From contig NZ_KZ984536.1 in assembly GCF_003574395.1 (NCBI RefSeq), forward strand, positions 228,054 through 292,053: DNA of 64,000 nt, written 5' to 3'. The stretch is from Tabrizicola thermarum. GTDB taxonomy: Bacteria; Pseudomonadota; Alphaproteobacteria; Rhodobacterales; Rhodobacteraceae. Position 1 is the first letter of the stretch; the number at the start of each line of letters is the position of its first letter. The notes below the pieces were generated by a model. The model was not told the DNA's origin and made no database searches. It was given only the letters and a program-made list of their open reading frames with translations. This document shows, one piece after another, positions 32,471-41,392 of this stretch. A program made the translations under genes and the position numbers.

Positions 32471-33660
32471 CAGAAGGACACTCCCTGCCGCAGGCTGGCC
32501 AGATCGCCGAAGGCAAAGGCCGTGGCAATGGCCCGGACCCGCCCGGCAAAGCTGTTGGCGTCGGTCGACTGGCCGACGATCTCGAAATAGCTGTCCTGCG
32601 TCATGCGGATGCGCGCGCCCTGGATCGGCGCATAGACTGCCTTCGGATCGGCCGACCCCGGCTGCGGACCCACGACCGACATCATGCCCGCATCGAACCC
32701 GGCGCGCGTCGTTTCGGACTCGACCCCGAAACTGTCGCGGAACCAGCCGTTCCAGACGGCGACGTCGGTCTCACGGCGGGCAAGCAAAGCCTCCGCCTCG
32801 ACCTTGGCCGGCCCGGCTGCGCCCGCCCGATCCCTGAAAAGCCCGTGGCCGGGGTTCAACGGATAGGCCGGAGGGATGCCACATTCGGCCAGACCTTCCG
32901 CCGACATCACCTCGACCGGCACCACGGGGTCGAGGTTTGCCACCCCGGCATGGGCGCCGCCCAGAAGCACGACACGTTCGATCCGCGCGCCTTCGGCCAG
33001 GTGGATGTTCCACAGGCGCTTGTCGCGCGGATCGGGGTTCACCAGCACCAGATAGACCGGACGCTGCGTCTCGGTCACCGCGACGTCATAGGCTTCGTAG
33101 GCAATGCCCGCCGGCAGCGGCACCTGCATCGACCCGGTTTCGCGATAGCTGTCCACAAAATCCTGGACCGCGGCCGCAAGCACGGCATCGTCATAGGTCA
33201 GAAGGGCCAGGGTCAGCCCGCTGGCGCCCGCCGTCACATGGCCGACCGCCGTCCCCGAAAGCGGAGGCGTCGGCTTGCAGCCGGAAATCGGCCGGATCAT
33301 CGTGATCTCGGCCGGAATATCCTGATCCACGGTGGTCTTGTGGCCCGTGATCACATTCGCGATGAGGACGGGCCGGTTGCCCGACATCGCGGCGATCGGG
33401 CCTGCCGCCTGCAAGCCGTCGGGCCCGTCGAACAGGAACTGCCCCGGCCCGTCCTGCGACAGGGGGACGCCCAGCCGGTCTGCCGCAGCCGGGTCCCGCT
33501 CCATGCCCCGACCGGCAGCTCCCGTCAGGCCGTCCAGCACCGCGATCCCCTCTGCCGGCAGGACGCCCTTCAGAAAATCGTGGCGCAGCACGACAAACCC
33601 GATACCGACGGCCGCGGCCACGACCGCGATCCCCACAGCGATGGACTTGCGAGACACCAT
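32470..33660 (-). CDS. Membrane-anchored protein of unknown function, first of a coupled pair
   Basis: This 396-residue protein begins with a signal anchor (MVSRKSIAVGIAVVAAAVGIGFVVL), after which the sequence is extracytoplasmic in character. Recognisable features are a Cys in RPISGCKPTPP and a second in LAECGIPP, and the repeated small-residue strands typical of beta-rich domains (GSMQVPLPAGIAYEAYDVAV). No catalytic motif is evident. The ATG at 33660 follows AGAGGG. It is coupled to the 31655 gene by an overlap. The SIMPL-domain gene lies upstream on the same strand, 124 bases away, so all three may form an envelope unit. Function unknown. Confidence 0.6.
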   Translation of the reverse strand: MVSRKSIAVGIAVVAAAVGIGFVVLRHDFLKGVLPAEGIAVLDGLTGAAGRGMERDPAAADRLGVPLSQDGPGQFLFDGPDGLQAAGPIAAMSGNRPVLIANVITGHKTTVDQDIPAEITMIRPISGCKPTPPLSGTAVGHVTAGASGLTLALLTYDDAVLAAAVQDFVDSYRETGSMQVPLPAGIAYEAYDVAVTETQRPVYLVLVNPDPRDKRLWNIHLAEGARIERVVLLGGAHAGVANLDPVVPVEVMSAEGLAECGIPPAYPLNPGHGLFRDRAGAAGPAKVEAEALLARRETDVAVWNGWFRDSFGVESETTRAGFDAGMMSVVGPQPGSADPKAVYAPIQGARIRMTQDSYFEIVGQSTDANSFAGRVRAIATAFAFGDLASLRQGVSF

Positions 33661-33784
33661 CAACCCTCTGCTCAGGCCCGGCTTTCGTTTTGCCTCTCTG
33701 TGCCCGGCGACTTGGGCCAAATCATGACGGAAACCGGCGGAATCCTCATGAATTCCGCCGTTTGCCCGTCAATCGCGGTGCGGC

Positions 33785-34480
33785 TCAGTCCGCGATGGCA
33801 AAGGTGACCGCGACATTGGCGATCAGGCCCAGCTCACCGCCCACCACCGGAACCGGCGCGGCGGACGCCGCCTCGCGGTACATCGGCGCCGGATCGGTCA
33901 TCGCGCCGTTGTCGGCGATGGACAGGACCCCGCCCAGGCTCACCCCCGCCGCCTCGGCCAGAAGCGCGGCCTTGGCCCTGGCATCGGCCACCGCCTCCTT
34001 GCGGGCCTCGGCATAGGCGGGCTCGGGGTCGGCCAGGCCGAAGGTCAGCCCGTTCAGCGTGTTGGCCCCGTCCGCCACCGCCGCATCCAGCACCGCGCCC
34101 GTCGTGTCCAGCTTGCGGACCCGCACTGTCAGCATGTTCGACGCGACATAGCCCGAGATCGTGGGGGTCGAGCTGTCATAGCCCGTCCAGTTCGGGTTGA
34201 TCGACAGGTTCGAGGTCTGCATGTCCCGCGCCTCGATCCCCGAGGCGGTCAGCCGCGCGATCACCGCATCGGTCGCGGCGGTATTGGCGGTCAGCGCCTC
34301 GGCGGCGGTCTTGCCTTGCGTCGTCACGCCGATCATCAGCGTGGCCATGTCGGGGGCGGCCTCGACCGTGCCGGTCCCGGTGACGCTGATCGTCCGGGTC
34401 GGGGCCTCCTCGGCCAGGGCCGGGAGGGCGACAGGCAGGACAAGGGCGGCGGACAGGAACAGGGCAGATAGCACACGCAT
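33785..34480 (-). CDS. SIMPL-domain (DUF541, YggE-like) periplasmic protein
   Basis: The 231-residue protein has a clear signal peptide (MRVLSALFLSAALVLPVALPA, cleaved near 23). The mature part has the SIMPL pattern: RTISVTGTGTVEAAPDMA near the N-terminus, then GIEARDMQTSNLSINP, GYVASNMLTVRVR and AYAEARKEAVADARAKAALLAEA before the last strand. Escherichia coli YggE reduces oxidative stress, and others form large oligomers; the mechanism is not known. The ATG at 34480 follows GGAGA. It diverges from the large envelope-protein gene at 34641. Confidence 0.88.
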   Translation of the reverse strand: MRVLSALFLSAALVLPVALPALAEEAPTRTISVTGTGTVEAAPDMATLMIGVTTQGKTAAEALTANTAATDAVIARLTASGIEARDMQTSNLSINPNWTGYDSSTPTISGYVASNMLTVRVRKLDTTGAVLDAAVADGANTLNGLTFGLADPEPAYAEARKEAVADARAKAALLAEAAGVSLGGVLSIADNGAMTDPAPMYREAASAAPVPVVGGELGLIANVAVTFAIAD

Positions 34481-34640
34481 GGGGGTCTCCTTCATCTCGC
34501 GTGACAATTCGAAACTATGACGCGCGCCGCAACCGCTTCCTTGGCCGTTTTCCTTCCCTTCGGCGAAAAGCTGCTTTACTAAGACGACAACCGGCTGGGG
34601 CACGTTCCAGCACTTCCAAGATCCGTGCTAGACCCGCGAC

Positions 34641-37631
34641 ATGAAACCGACATTTGCACTTGACCTCACGCGCGAGACCATCGGTCTTCTGCACCGGACG
34701 CCGAAAGGCTGGCTCTCGATCGGCGAAGTGGCCTTCGACGCCCCCGATCTGGCCGAGGCGATGGACTACATGCGCAAGACCGCGCTGGGTCTGTCGCCCC
34801 TGGGGGTGGCAACCAAGCTGATCCTGCCGAACAGCCAGATCCTCTACACCGAGATCCACGCCCCCGGCCCCAGCCGCGAGGACAAGCGCCGCCAGATCGC
34901 CGCCGCGCTGGAAGGCCGCACGCCCTATGACGTCGAGGATCTGGTCTTCGACTGGTCGGGCAAGGGGGCAACGGTCAAGGTCGCGGTCATCGCCAGGGAA
35001 ACCCTGGCCGAGGCCGAGGCCTTCGCCACCCAGCACCGGCTCAACCCGGTGTCCTTCGTGGCCATCCCCGAAGAGGGCACCTTCATCGGCGAACCCTGGT
35101 TCGGTCCGGCCGCCGCCGCCGCGTCCATCCTGGCCGAGGACGAGACCGTCGAACGCGACCGCGAACCGGTGTCGATCCTGCACCGCGAACTGCCCAAGGC
35201 CGATCCGGCGCCGGAACCCGAACCAGAGCCTGCGCCAGAGCCTGCGCCCGAACCCGCCGCCGACTCTCCGCCCCCGCCGGCCACCGTCGCTGCCCCCGGC
35301 GACGACGATCCCCTGCCCGGCCTCGAAGAGGCGCTGAACGCCGACCTGCCCGACGACCCGGGGCCTGCACAGGCTACCGCCCCCGCCCTCCCCGCATCGG
35401 CCCCGGTCGCGGATGACATCGACGAGGACATCCACGTCGCTCCCGACCCGGTCCCCGCCCAGGTCACCGGCCCGGTGAAGGCCGCCGCAGCCGCTCTGCC
35501 CCGGGTCGACGATCCTCTGCCGCCCGCCGCGACAAGTCCCCGGGCCGAGCCGGAAGAGGCCCCCTTCGCCCATGTCACCGACACCTCGGCCTTCCCCGAG
35601 GATGACCTTGCGTCCGCCTCTGCCTCGACCGCGCGCAAACCGGTCGCGGCCGATGCCGACGACGACATCCCGCCTGCACCGCCCTCGGCGGCGATGGTGG
35701 CCTTTGCCAGCCGCCGCGCGGCGGCAGGCGATGCGACGGCACGCCCCGTCGATGGCGTGACCCGACCCTCTGCCGCCGCCGCCCCGGCCAAGGGCGCGAT
35801 CCCCCGGCCCGCCACGGCCAAGGGCTATTCCGGTCTGGTCACCGCGCCCTCGATCCCAGGCACCCGCGCCAAGGCCAAGGTCAAGAGCCCCGACATTCCG
35901 CGCCCCGCCATCGCATCCGGCACCGGCCCGACCACGGTGAAATCGCCCGCCCGGCCCGGCGGCACGTTCGGCACCGCCGCTCCGGCAAAAAAGCGCAGCG
36001 GCGTGGTCTTCATGGTGCTGGTCGGCCTGCTGCTTCTGTTCCTCGCGCTGATCGGCCTCTGGTCCTCGATGTATCTCGGCGGCTCTCCCACGATCGACCA
36101 GGCGGACGCCTCGCAGGTCATCCCGGACGCCAGCGACGAGATGCTGGCCGACATGCAGGACCCCGAGGGGATGACCGAGCCCCTGCCCGAGGCGGCAGGC
36201 GTCACCGATTCGGCGGAGCCTGGCACGCTGGCGACCGAAAGCCTGCCGGTCAACATGGGGGGCACGGACCCTGCCGAGGGGGTCACCGACCTGGCCACGG
36301 CCGACGAGCCGATCGTCGAAGACGCAACCGGACTGGCCGAGCCGGCCCCGGACCTCGCAGCCGAAGCGACCCCGGAAGCGACCCCGGCAGCGACCCCCGA
36401 AGCCGCGATCGAAACCGCAGCCGCCCCCGAACCGGCCCCCGAACCGACCCCCGAACCGGCTCCAGGCATGGCGGTGACGACCGAGGTCGCAGCAGCGGCG
36501 GCCCCGGTCGAGGATCAGGACGAAATCTTCCTGTCGGCGATGGACACCCCGCCGCCCGCACTTGACGCGCTGGCGCTGCCCGCCCCGACCGACCTGCGCG
36601 ACGCGCTCCCCGATCCGGTGATGCCGCCCCCGGCCCCGGGCACCGTCTACCAGTTCGATGCGAACGGGCTGTTGAAACCGACGCCCGAAGGAATCGTCAG
36701 TCCTGACGGCGTCCTGCTGATCGCGGGCAAGCCACCGGTTGTGCCGCCCTCCCGCAGCGAAACCGCTTCAGCCGCCGCCTCGGCGGCTCTTGCGCTTTCG
36801 GCCCCCGCTGCCGATCCGGGTGCCGCCGCGACACCGATCACCGCAGGCAATGCCTCGCTTGTGCCGTCCGGCGAGGCCGCCGCGCCGGCCGAAGCCGCGC
36901 TGCCCCCGCCGGACCCGGCCATGGCGGGCTTTCGGCCTCGCCCGCGGCCCGAAGGCCTGACCCCGCCCCCGGCCGACGACGATGCCGCGCTGACCCCAGA
37001 AGCGGCCCCCCGGTTCGCGGGCATCCGTCCGCTGCCCCGTCCGGCCAGCGTCGTCACCGCCGCCGCCGCCGTCCTGCCCGCCAGCGCCGCGCCCGCCGAT
37101 ATCGGGGCGCAAGGGGCCTCGCTGACCGCCCAGGCCGAAGCCAAACTTGCCGAGGCCGCGGCGCTCGAGGCGCGGAACCCGTCCATCGTCGCCATCTCGA
37201 TGCGCCCCGCCGCCCGCCCGAGCGATCTCAGTGCCGCTGTCGAGGCCGCCGTCGCCGCTGCCGTCCGCGAGCCCGCGCCGAAAGCCGAGGTCGTCGAGGT
37301 CGCCGCCGCGATGCCCGAAGCCAAGCCCGAGGAACTGGACGAACTGAACGAGCCCGAGGTCGCGAAGGCCGCGCCCTCGATTCCGACCAAGGCGAATGTG
37401 GCCAAGCAGGCGACCTATGCCAATGCGATCAACCTGTCGAAGATCAACCTGATCGGCACCTACGGCACCGACTCGCGCCGCTATGCGCTGATCCGCCAGT
37501 CGAACGGCAAGTACAAGAAGGTGAAGGTTGGCGACAAGATCGACGGCGGCACCGTCAGGGCCATCACCGAGACCGAGGTCCGCTATCAGAAGGGCGGCCG
37601 CCTCATCAGCCTGACGATGCCGAAGGCCTGA
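34641..37631 (+). CDS. Large bitopic protein with PilM/GspL-like N-terminus and PilP/GspC-like C-terminus
   Basis: This 996-residue protein has an N-terminal domain of about 160 residues (FALDLTRETIGLLHR, then LILPNSQILYTEIHAP and RRQIAAALEGRTPYDVEDLV) that resembles the start of PilM/GspL actin-like proteins. Ala/Pro/Glu-rich linkers follow (about 180-440 and 490-900), separated by one membrane span at 455-477 (VVFMVLVGLLLLFLALIGLW). The last 67 residues (SKINLIGTYGTDSRRYALIR, YKKVKVGDKIDGG) look like the PilP/GspC HR domain. Thus a cytoplasmic and a periplasmic secretion-type module are carried on one chain, without secretion or pilus genes nearby. The domain calls rest on my reading of the sequence. 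Low-complexity linkers may confuse automatic annotation. Confidence 0.65.
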   Translation: MKPTFALDLTRETIGLLHRTPKGWLSIGEVAFDAPDLAEAMDYMRKTALGLSPLGVATKLILPNSQILYTEIHAPGPSREDKRRQIAAALEGRTPYDVEDLVFDWSGKGATVKVAVIARETLAEAEAFATQHRLNPVSFVAIPEEGTFIGEPWFGPAAAAASILAEDETVERDREPVSILHRELPKADPAPEPEPEPAPEPAPEPAADSPPPPATVAAPGDDDPLPGLEEALNADLPDDPGPAQATAPALPASAPVADDIDEDIHVAPDPVPAQVTGPVKAAAAALPRVDDPLPPAATSPRAEPEEAPFAHVTDTSAFPEDDLASASASTARKPVAADADDDIPPAPPSAAMVAFASRRAAAGDATARPVDGVTRPSAAAAPAKGAIPRPATAKGYSGLVTAPSIPGTRAKAKVKSPDIPRPAIASGTGPTTVKSPARPGGTFGTAAPAKKRSGVVFMVLVGLLLLFLALIGLWSSMYLGGSPTIDQADASQVIPDASDEMLADMQDPEGMTEPLPEAAGVTDSAEPGTLATESLPVNMGGTDPAEGVTDLATADEPIVEDATGLAEPAPDLAAEATPEATPAATPEAAIETAAAPEPAPEPTPEPAPGMAVTTEVAAAAAPVEDQDEIFLSAMDTPPPALDALALPAPTDLRDALPDPVMPPPAPGTVYQFDANGLLKPTPEGIVSPDGVLLIAGKPPVVPPSRSETASAAASAALALSAPAADPGAAATPITAGNASLVPSGEAAAPAEAALPPPDPAMAGFRPRPRPEGLTPPPADDDAALTPEAAPRFAGIRPLPRPASVVTAAAAVLPASAAPADIGAQGASLTAQAEAKLAEAAALEARNPSIVAISMRPAARPSDLSAAVEAAVAAAVREPAPKAEVVEVAAAMPEAKPEELDELNEPEVAKAAPSIPTKANVAKQATYANAINLSKINLIGTYGTDSRRYALIRQSNGKYKKVKVGDKIDGGTVRAITETEVRYQKGGRLISLTMPKA

Positions 37632-37715
37632 CCGAACGGCGACGCGTTCAAGGTCGTCCCCTCACCCGCGAGGAGGGACGAAGTCACCGACGAGCCTTTC
37701 TTGCCAGATCGTGAA

Positions 37716-37772
37716 CGCCCACGCACAAGCCCTTGATTTTGCAAGGATGCAAGGTCTGCCCGCGCGTGGGCG
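37716..37772. terminator. Nested inverted repeats between two convergent genes
   Basis: CGCCCACGC (37716-37724) and GCGTGGGCG (37764-37772) are perfect 9-bp arms. Inside them CCTTG and CAAGG pair around ATTTTG, giving a second hairpin. It occupies the space between the convergent 34641 gene and cobT and could stop transcription from both, although no strong T-run follows. Confidence 0.4.
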
Positions 37773-37779
37773 GGTGGGG

Positions 37780-38787
37780 TCATGCCCCCGCCGCCACGCC
37801 CGCCTCGGCAAAGGTCAGCATCCCGGAATGGCAGGCCACCGCCCCCTGCACCACCCCGATCGCCAGCGCCGCGCCCGACCCCTCGCCCAGCCGCAGGCCC
37901 AGGTTCAGCAAGGGCTCCTTGCCCAGCTTCTCCAGCAGCCGCGCATGTGCCCCCTCGGCGCTCTGATGGCCCGCCACGCAGTGATCCAGCGCCCCCGGCG
38001 CGGCCTTTTCCAGCACCGCCGCCGCAGCACAGGCGATGAACCCGTCCAGGATCACCGGCACCCGTCCCATCCGCGCCCCCAGGATCGCCCCCGCCATCGC
38101 CGCGATCTCGCGCCCGCCCAGGCAGCGCAACACCTCCAGCGGATCGTCCATGAGCGCGGCATTCTTCTCGACCCCCGCCGCCACCGCCGCCTCCTTGCGT
38201 CGCAGCCCCGCGTCATCCACGCCCGTGCCGCGCCCCGCCCAGCCAACCCCGCCATACAGCGCCGTCGCAATCGCCGCCGCCGAGGTGGTGTTCCCGATCC
38301 CCATCTCGCCCGCAACGAACAGGTCGGCGTCCAGGTTCACCGCCTCATAACCGCGACGCAGGGCCTCGACGACCTCTGCCTCGGTCATCGCCGGCCCTTC
38401 GGTGAAGTCCGCCGTCGGACGGTCAAGCTCCAGCGCATGGACATCCAGCCTGGCCCCGAAGGTCCGGGCCAGCTGGTTGATCGCCGCCCCGCCATGGGCA
38501 AAGTTGGCCACCATCTGCGCGGTCACTTCCGCGGGAAAGGCCGACACACCCTTGGCCGTGACCCCGTGATTGCCCGCAAAGATCGCGATCTGCGGCTTGT
38601 CGGCGGTCGGCTTGTCGGTGCCCTGCCAGCCGCCCATCCAGATCGCCAGCTTCTCCAGCCGCCCCAGGGCGCCCGGCGGCTTGGTCAGCTGACCATTGCG
38701 CGCCTCGGCAGCCGCGATGGCCGCCGCATCGGGGGCGGGCAGCGCGGCAAGCATGGCGCGGACATCGGCGAGGGACTGAAAGGGCAT
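37780..38787 (-). CDS. cobT: Nicotinate-nucleotide--dimethylbenzimidazole phosphoribosyltransferase
   Basis: CobT makes alpha-ribazole phosphate for the lower ligand of cobalamin. The 335-residue protein has the family landmarks: [13 protein letters not shown] near 36-48, [16 protein letters not shown] (70-85), [13 protein letters not shown] near 160-172 and the catalytic Glu in [13 protein letters not shown] near residue 305. The length matches the family. It diverges from cobS across only 83 bases, so the two genes that build and attach the lower ligand can share one control region. No cobalamin riboswitch fits in that gap. Confidence 0.95.
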   Translation of the reverse strand: MPFQSLADVRAMLAALPAPDAAAIAAAEARNGQLTKPPGALGRLEKLAIWMGGWQGTDKPTADKPQIAIFAGNHGVTAKGVSAFPAEVTAQMVANFAHGGAAINQLARTFGARLDVHALELDRPTADFTEGPAMTEAEVVEALRRGYEAVNLDADLFVAGEMGIGNTTSAAAIATALYGGVGWAGRGTGVDDAGLRRKEAAVAAGVEKNAALMDDPLEVLRCLGGREIAAMAGAILGARMGRVPVILDGFIACAAAAVLEKAAPGALDHCVAGHQSAEGAHARLLEKLGKEPLLNLGLRLGEGSGAALAIGVVQGAVACHSGMLTFAEAGVAAGA

Positions 38788-38870
38788 CGGTTTCTCCGGA
38801 TTGATCCTGCGTCGGGATGGGGCTACCCCAGAGGCCCATCGATTGCCAGCCGGGAACAGCCGCTTTGACC

Positions 38871-39623
38871 ATGCTTCGCGACATCGCCCACAGGCTGCCC
38901 GCCGACCTTCTGTCGGCCTTTGCGCTCTTGTCCCGCCTGCCGCTGCCCGACCACCGGGGCACGGGCGCCGCCTCGGCCTGGGCCTGGCCGCTGGTCGGGG
39001 CGGTGCTCGGCGCGCTGGGGGCGGCGCTCGCGGCCTCGGCCCAGTGGCTGGGCGTGACCCCGGGGGTGACGGCGGCGCTGGTCCTTGGCCTTGCCGCGAT
39101 GCTGACCGGGGGGCTGCACGAGGACGGGCTTTCGGACAGCGCCGACGGGCTTTATGGCGGCTGGACCCGCGAGCGGCGGCTGGAGATCATGAAGGACAGC
39201 CGCGTCGGCAGCTACGGCGTCCTGGCGCTGGTCCTTGTCACCCTGGCGCGCTGGTCCGCGCTGACGGCGCTCCTGGTCCATGGCGCCTACGGGCCTGCGC
39301 TGGTCGCCGCCGGGGCGATGTCGCGCGCACCGATGGCCCTGGTGATGTCGCTACTGCCCAATGCCCGCACCGAGGGCCTGAGCCATGCCACGGGGCGGCC
39401 CGGCCCGGCCACGGCGCTCACTGGCCTGGCGCTGGCCGTGGCGATCGGGGCGGTCCTGACCGGCTGGAGCGTCGTCCCGATGACGTTCGCCGCGCTGGCG
39501 GTGACGCTCTGGCTGGCCGTCTCGGCCCTGCGGCGCATCGGGGGGCAGACCGGCGACATCCTGGGCGCAACCCAGCAACTGGCCGAACTGGCCTGTCTGG
39601 CCGTGCTCTCGGTCCGGGCCTGA
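38871..39623 (+). CDS. cobS: Adenosylcobinamide-GDP ribazoletransferase (cobalamin synthase)
   Basis: CobS joins adenosylcobinamide-GDP to alpha-ribazole in the inner membrane, the last step of cobalamin assembly. The 250-residue protein has several spans and the family motif [15 protein letters not shown] (83-97), whose acidic residues hold magnesium. [14 protein letters not shown] (104-117) is the second signature. The ATG at 38871 starts the usual MLRDIAHRL; the open frame upstream to 38817 is antisense to the cobT leader. A twin palindrome lies 22 bases after the stop. Confidence 0.95.
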   Translation: MLRDIAHRLPADLLSAFALLSRLPLPDHRGTGAASAWAWPLVGAVLGALGAALAASAQWLGVTPGVTAALVLGLAAMLTGGLHEDGLSDSADGLYGGWTRERRLEIMKDSRVGSYGVLALVLVTLARWSALTALLVHGAYGPALVAAGAMSRAPMALVMSLLPNARTEGLSHATGRPGPATALTGLALAVAIGAVLTGWSVVPMTFAALAVTLWLAVSALRRIGGQTGDILGATQQLAELACLAVLSVRA

Positions 39624-39644
39624 TGCGCGACCTCGGCGGCGGGG

Positions 39645-39690
39645 CCGATTTCCGTCCGGAAATCGGTCCGGAGTTCGTCACGAACTCCGG
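39645..39690. repeat. Twin-palindrome repeat, copy 3 (between cobS and ribB)
   Basis: The first hairpin is CCGATTTCC-GTCC-GGAAATCGG (39645-39666). One base later the second has arms CCGGAGTTCGT (39668-39678) and ACGAACTCCGG (39680-39690) around a single C. The centre differs from copies 1 and 2, but the two-hairpin layout, stem length and flanking CCGG pairs are kept. Confidence 0.8.
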
Positions 39691-39805
39691 TCGCCGGGGT
39701 GTAGCCCTGCACAGCGGATCTGCTCACCGCCCGAGGCACAGCCTCTGGCCTTTGCATCCGCCCCGCGATACATCGGCGGCTGAGAGCTTGTGAGGCCCAC
39801 GACCG

Positions 39806-40888
39806 ATGTCCGACTATGCCGACGCCATCTCCTCGACCGAGGAGATCATCGAAGACGCCCGCAACGGGCGCATGTTCATCCTTGTCGATCACGAGGACCG
39901 CGAGAACGAGGGCGACCTGGTGATCCCGGCGCAGATGTGCACGCCCTCGGCGATCAACTTCATGGCGACGCATGGCCGAGGCCTGATCTGCCTGGCGCTT
40001 CCCGCCGCCCGGGTGGAGGCTCTGGGCCTGCCCCTGATGAGCCCGAAGAACTCCAGCCGGCACGAGACCGCCTTCACCCTGTCGATCGAGGCGCGCGAAG
40101 GCGTGACCACCGGCATTTCGGCCGCCGACCGGGCGCGGACGGTCAGCGTGGCGATCGACCCGACCAAGGGTCCGGCCGACATCGCCACACCGGGCCACAT
40201 CTTCCCGCTGCGCGCGCGCGACGGCGGCGTGCTGGTCCGCGCCGGGCATACCGAGGCCGCGGTGGACGTGGCGCGTCTGGCGGGGCTCAACCCCTCGGGC
40301 GTGATCTGCGAGATCATGAACGACGACGGCACCATGGCCCGCCTGCCCGATCTGATCACCTTTGCACAGAAGCACGGCCTGAAGATCGGCACGATCAGCG
40401 ACCTGATCGCCTATCGGCGGCGGCACGACAACCTGATCACCGAAAAGGCGGTCAGCTCGGTGCGTTCCGTCCACGGCGGCGACTGGCTGATGCGGGTCTT
40501 TGCCGACGAAGCCCATGGCGACGAACATATCGTCCTGTCCAAGGGCGACCTTGCCGCGCCCGGCCCGGTGCTGGTGCGGGTCCATGCGCTGAACCCGCTG
40601 GAGGATGTCCTTGGCATCGGCGGCGGGGGCGAGCTTCCGGCCGCCATGCGCATCATCGCCGCCGAAGGCCGGGGCGCCGTGGTCCTTCTGCGCGACACGA
40701 CGATGAAGATGGTGACGCCCGGCGAACATTCGCCGCAGACCCTGCGCCAATACGGCCTTGGCGCGCAGATCCTGTCCTCGCTGGGCCTGTCGGCGATCAC
40801 GCTGCTGACCAATTCCGCCGCACCGCGCTTTGTGGGCCTGGATGCCTATGGGCTGACCATCGCGGGCACCCGCCCGATCAAGGAGTAG
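39806..40888 (+). CDS. ribB: 3,4-dihydroxy-2-butanone 4-phosphate synthase with degenerate GTP cyclohydrolase II-like domain
   Basis: The N-terminal 200 residues make the four-carbon precursor of riboflavin from ribulose-5-phosphate: DHEDRENEGDL (28-38) holds the acidic metal-binding loop, and MATHGRGLICLAL and SSRHETAFT follow in order. The C-terminal 160 residues have the shape of GTP cyclohydrolase II but lack its three zinc-binding cysteines. Where active enzymes have RVHSECLTGD and CDC, this one has RVHALNPLEDVLGIGGGG. So the protein probably supplies only the RibB activity, and a separate RibA must exist elsewhere. It leads ribB-ribH-nusB. I found no FMN riboswitch in the 182 bases upstream. 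Confidence 0.93.
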   Translation: MSDYADAISSTEEIIEDARNGRMFILVDHEDRENEGDLVIPAQMCTPSAINFMATHGRGLICLALPAARVEALGLPLMSPKNSSRHETAFTLSIEAREGVTTGISAADRARTVSVAIDPTKGPADIATPGHIFPLRARDGGVLVRAGHTEAAVDVARLAGLNPSGVICEIMNDDGTMARLPDLITFAQKHGLKIGTISDLIAYRRRHDNLITEKAVSSVRSVHGGDWLMRVFADEAHGDEHIVLSKGDLAAPGPVLVRVHALNPLEDVLGIGGGGELPAAMRIIAAEGRGAVVLLRDTTMKMVTPGEHSPQTLRQYGLGAQILSSLGLSAITLLTNSAAPRFVGLDAYGLTIAGTRPIKE

Positions 40889-40891
40889 GCC

Positions 40892-41392
40892 ATGGCCACC
40901 GCCGAGACCCATTACACCCTGCCGCTGCCCAGCTTCGACAAGCCGGTCAAGCTCCTCATCGTCGTCGCGCCCTATTACAAGGACATCACCGACAACCTGG
41001 TTGCCGGCGCGCGCGCCGTGGGCGAGGCCTGCGGGGCCGAGGTCGATCTGGTCGAGGTCCCGGGCGCGCTGGAGGTGCCCTCGGCCATCGCCATGGCGGA
41101 ACGGCTGGCCGACTATGACGGCTATGTCGCCCTTGGCTGCGTGATCCGGGGCGAGACGACGCATTACGATACGGTGTGCAACGATTCCAGCCGCGCGCTC
41201 AGCCTGCTGGGCCTCCAGGGCGCCTGCATCGGCAACGGCATCCTCACGGTGGAAAACCGCGCCCAGGCCGAGGTGCGCGCCGACCCCAGGGGTCAGAACA
41301 AGGGCGGCGGTGCCGCTGCGGCGGCCTTGCACCTGATCGCGCTTTCGCGCAAATGGGCCGGAAAATCCAAGGGGATCGGTTTCCGGGCATGA
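40892..41392 (+). CDS. ribH: 6,7-dimethyl-8-ribityllumazine synthase
   Basis: RibH condenses the RibB product with the pyrimidine intermediate to give lumazine. The 166-residue protein has PYYKDITDNLVAGA (27-40), VDLVEVPGALEVPSAIA (51-67) and GCVIRGETTHYDTVCND (81-97), which carries the catalytic His. It is the usual length for a short RibH that forms pentamers or icosahedra. It begins 3 bases after the ribB stop and its own stop overlaps nusB (ATGA). Confidence 0.96.
   Translation: MATAETHYTLPLPSFDKPVKLLIVVAPYYKDITDNLVAGARAVGEACGAEVDLVEVPGALEVPSAIAMAERLADYDGYVALGCVIRGETTHYDTVCNDSSRALSLLGLQGACIGNGILTVENRAQAEVRADPRGQNKGGGAAAAALHLIALSRKWAGKSKGIGFRA

Noticed and set aside
36300..37350. Tandem repeats in the linkers of the 996-residue protein
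   Set aside because: The region is low-complexity Ala/Pro/Glu without a fixed unit length; I see no true tandem repeat.
38788..38870. Cobalamin riboswitch between cobT and cobS
   Set aside because: The gap is only 83 bases and has no B12-box-like sequence.
39624..39805. Possible FMN riboswitch before ribB
   Set aside because: The conserved RFN boxes are absent. The region is occupied by the twin palindrome and GC-rich sequence without the expected pairing.
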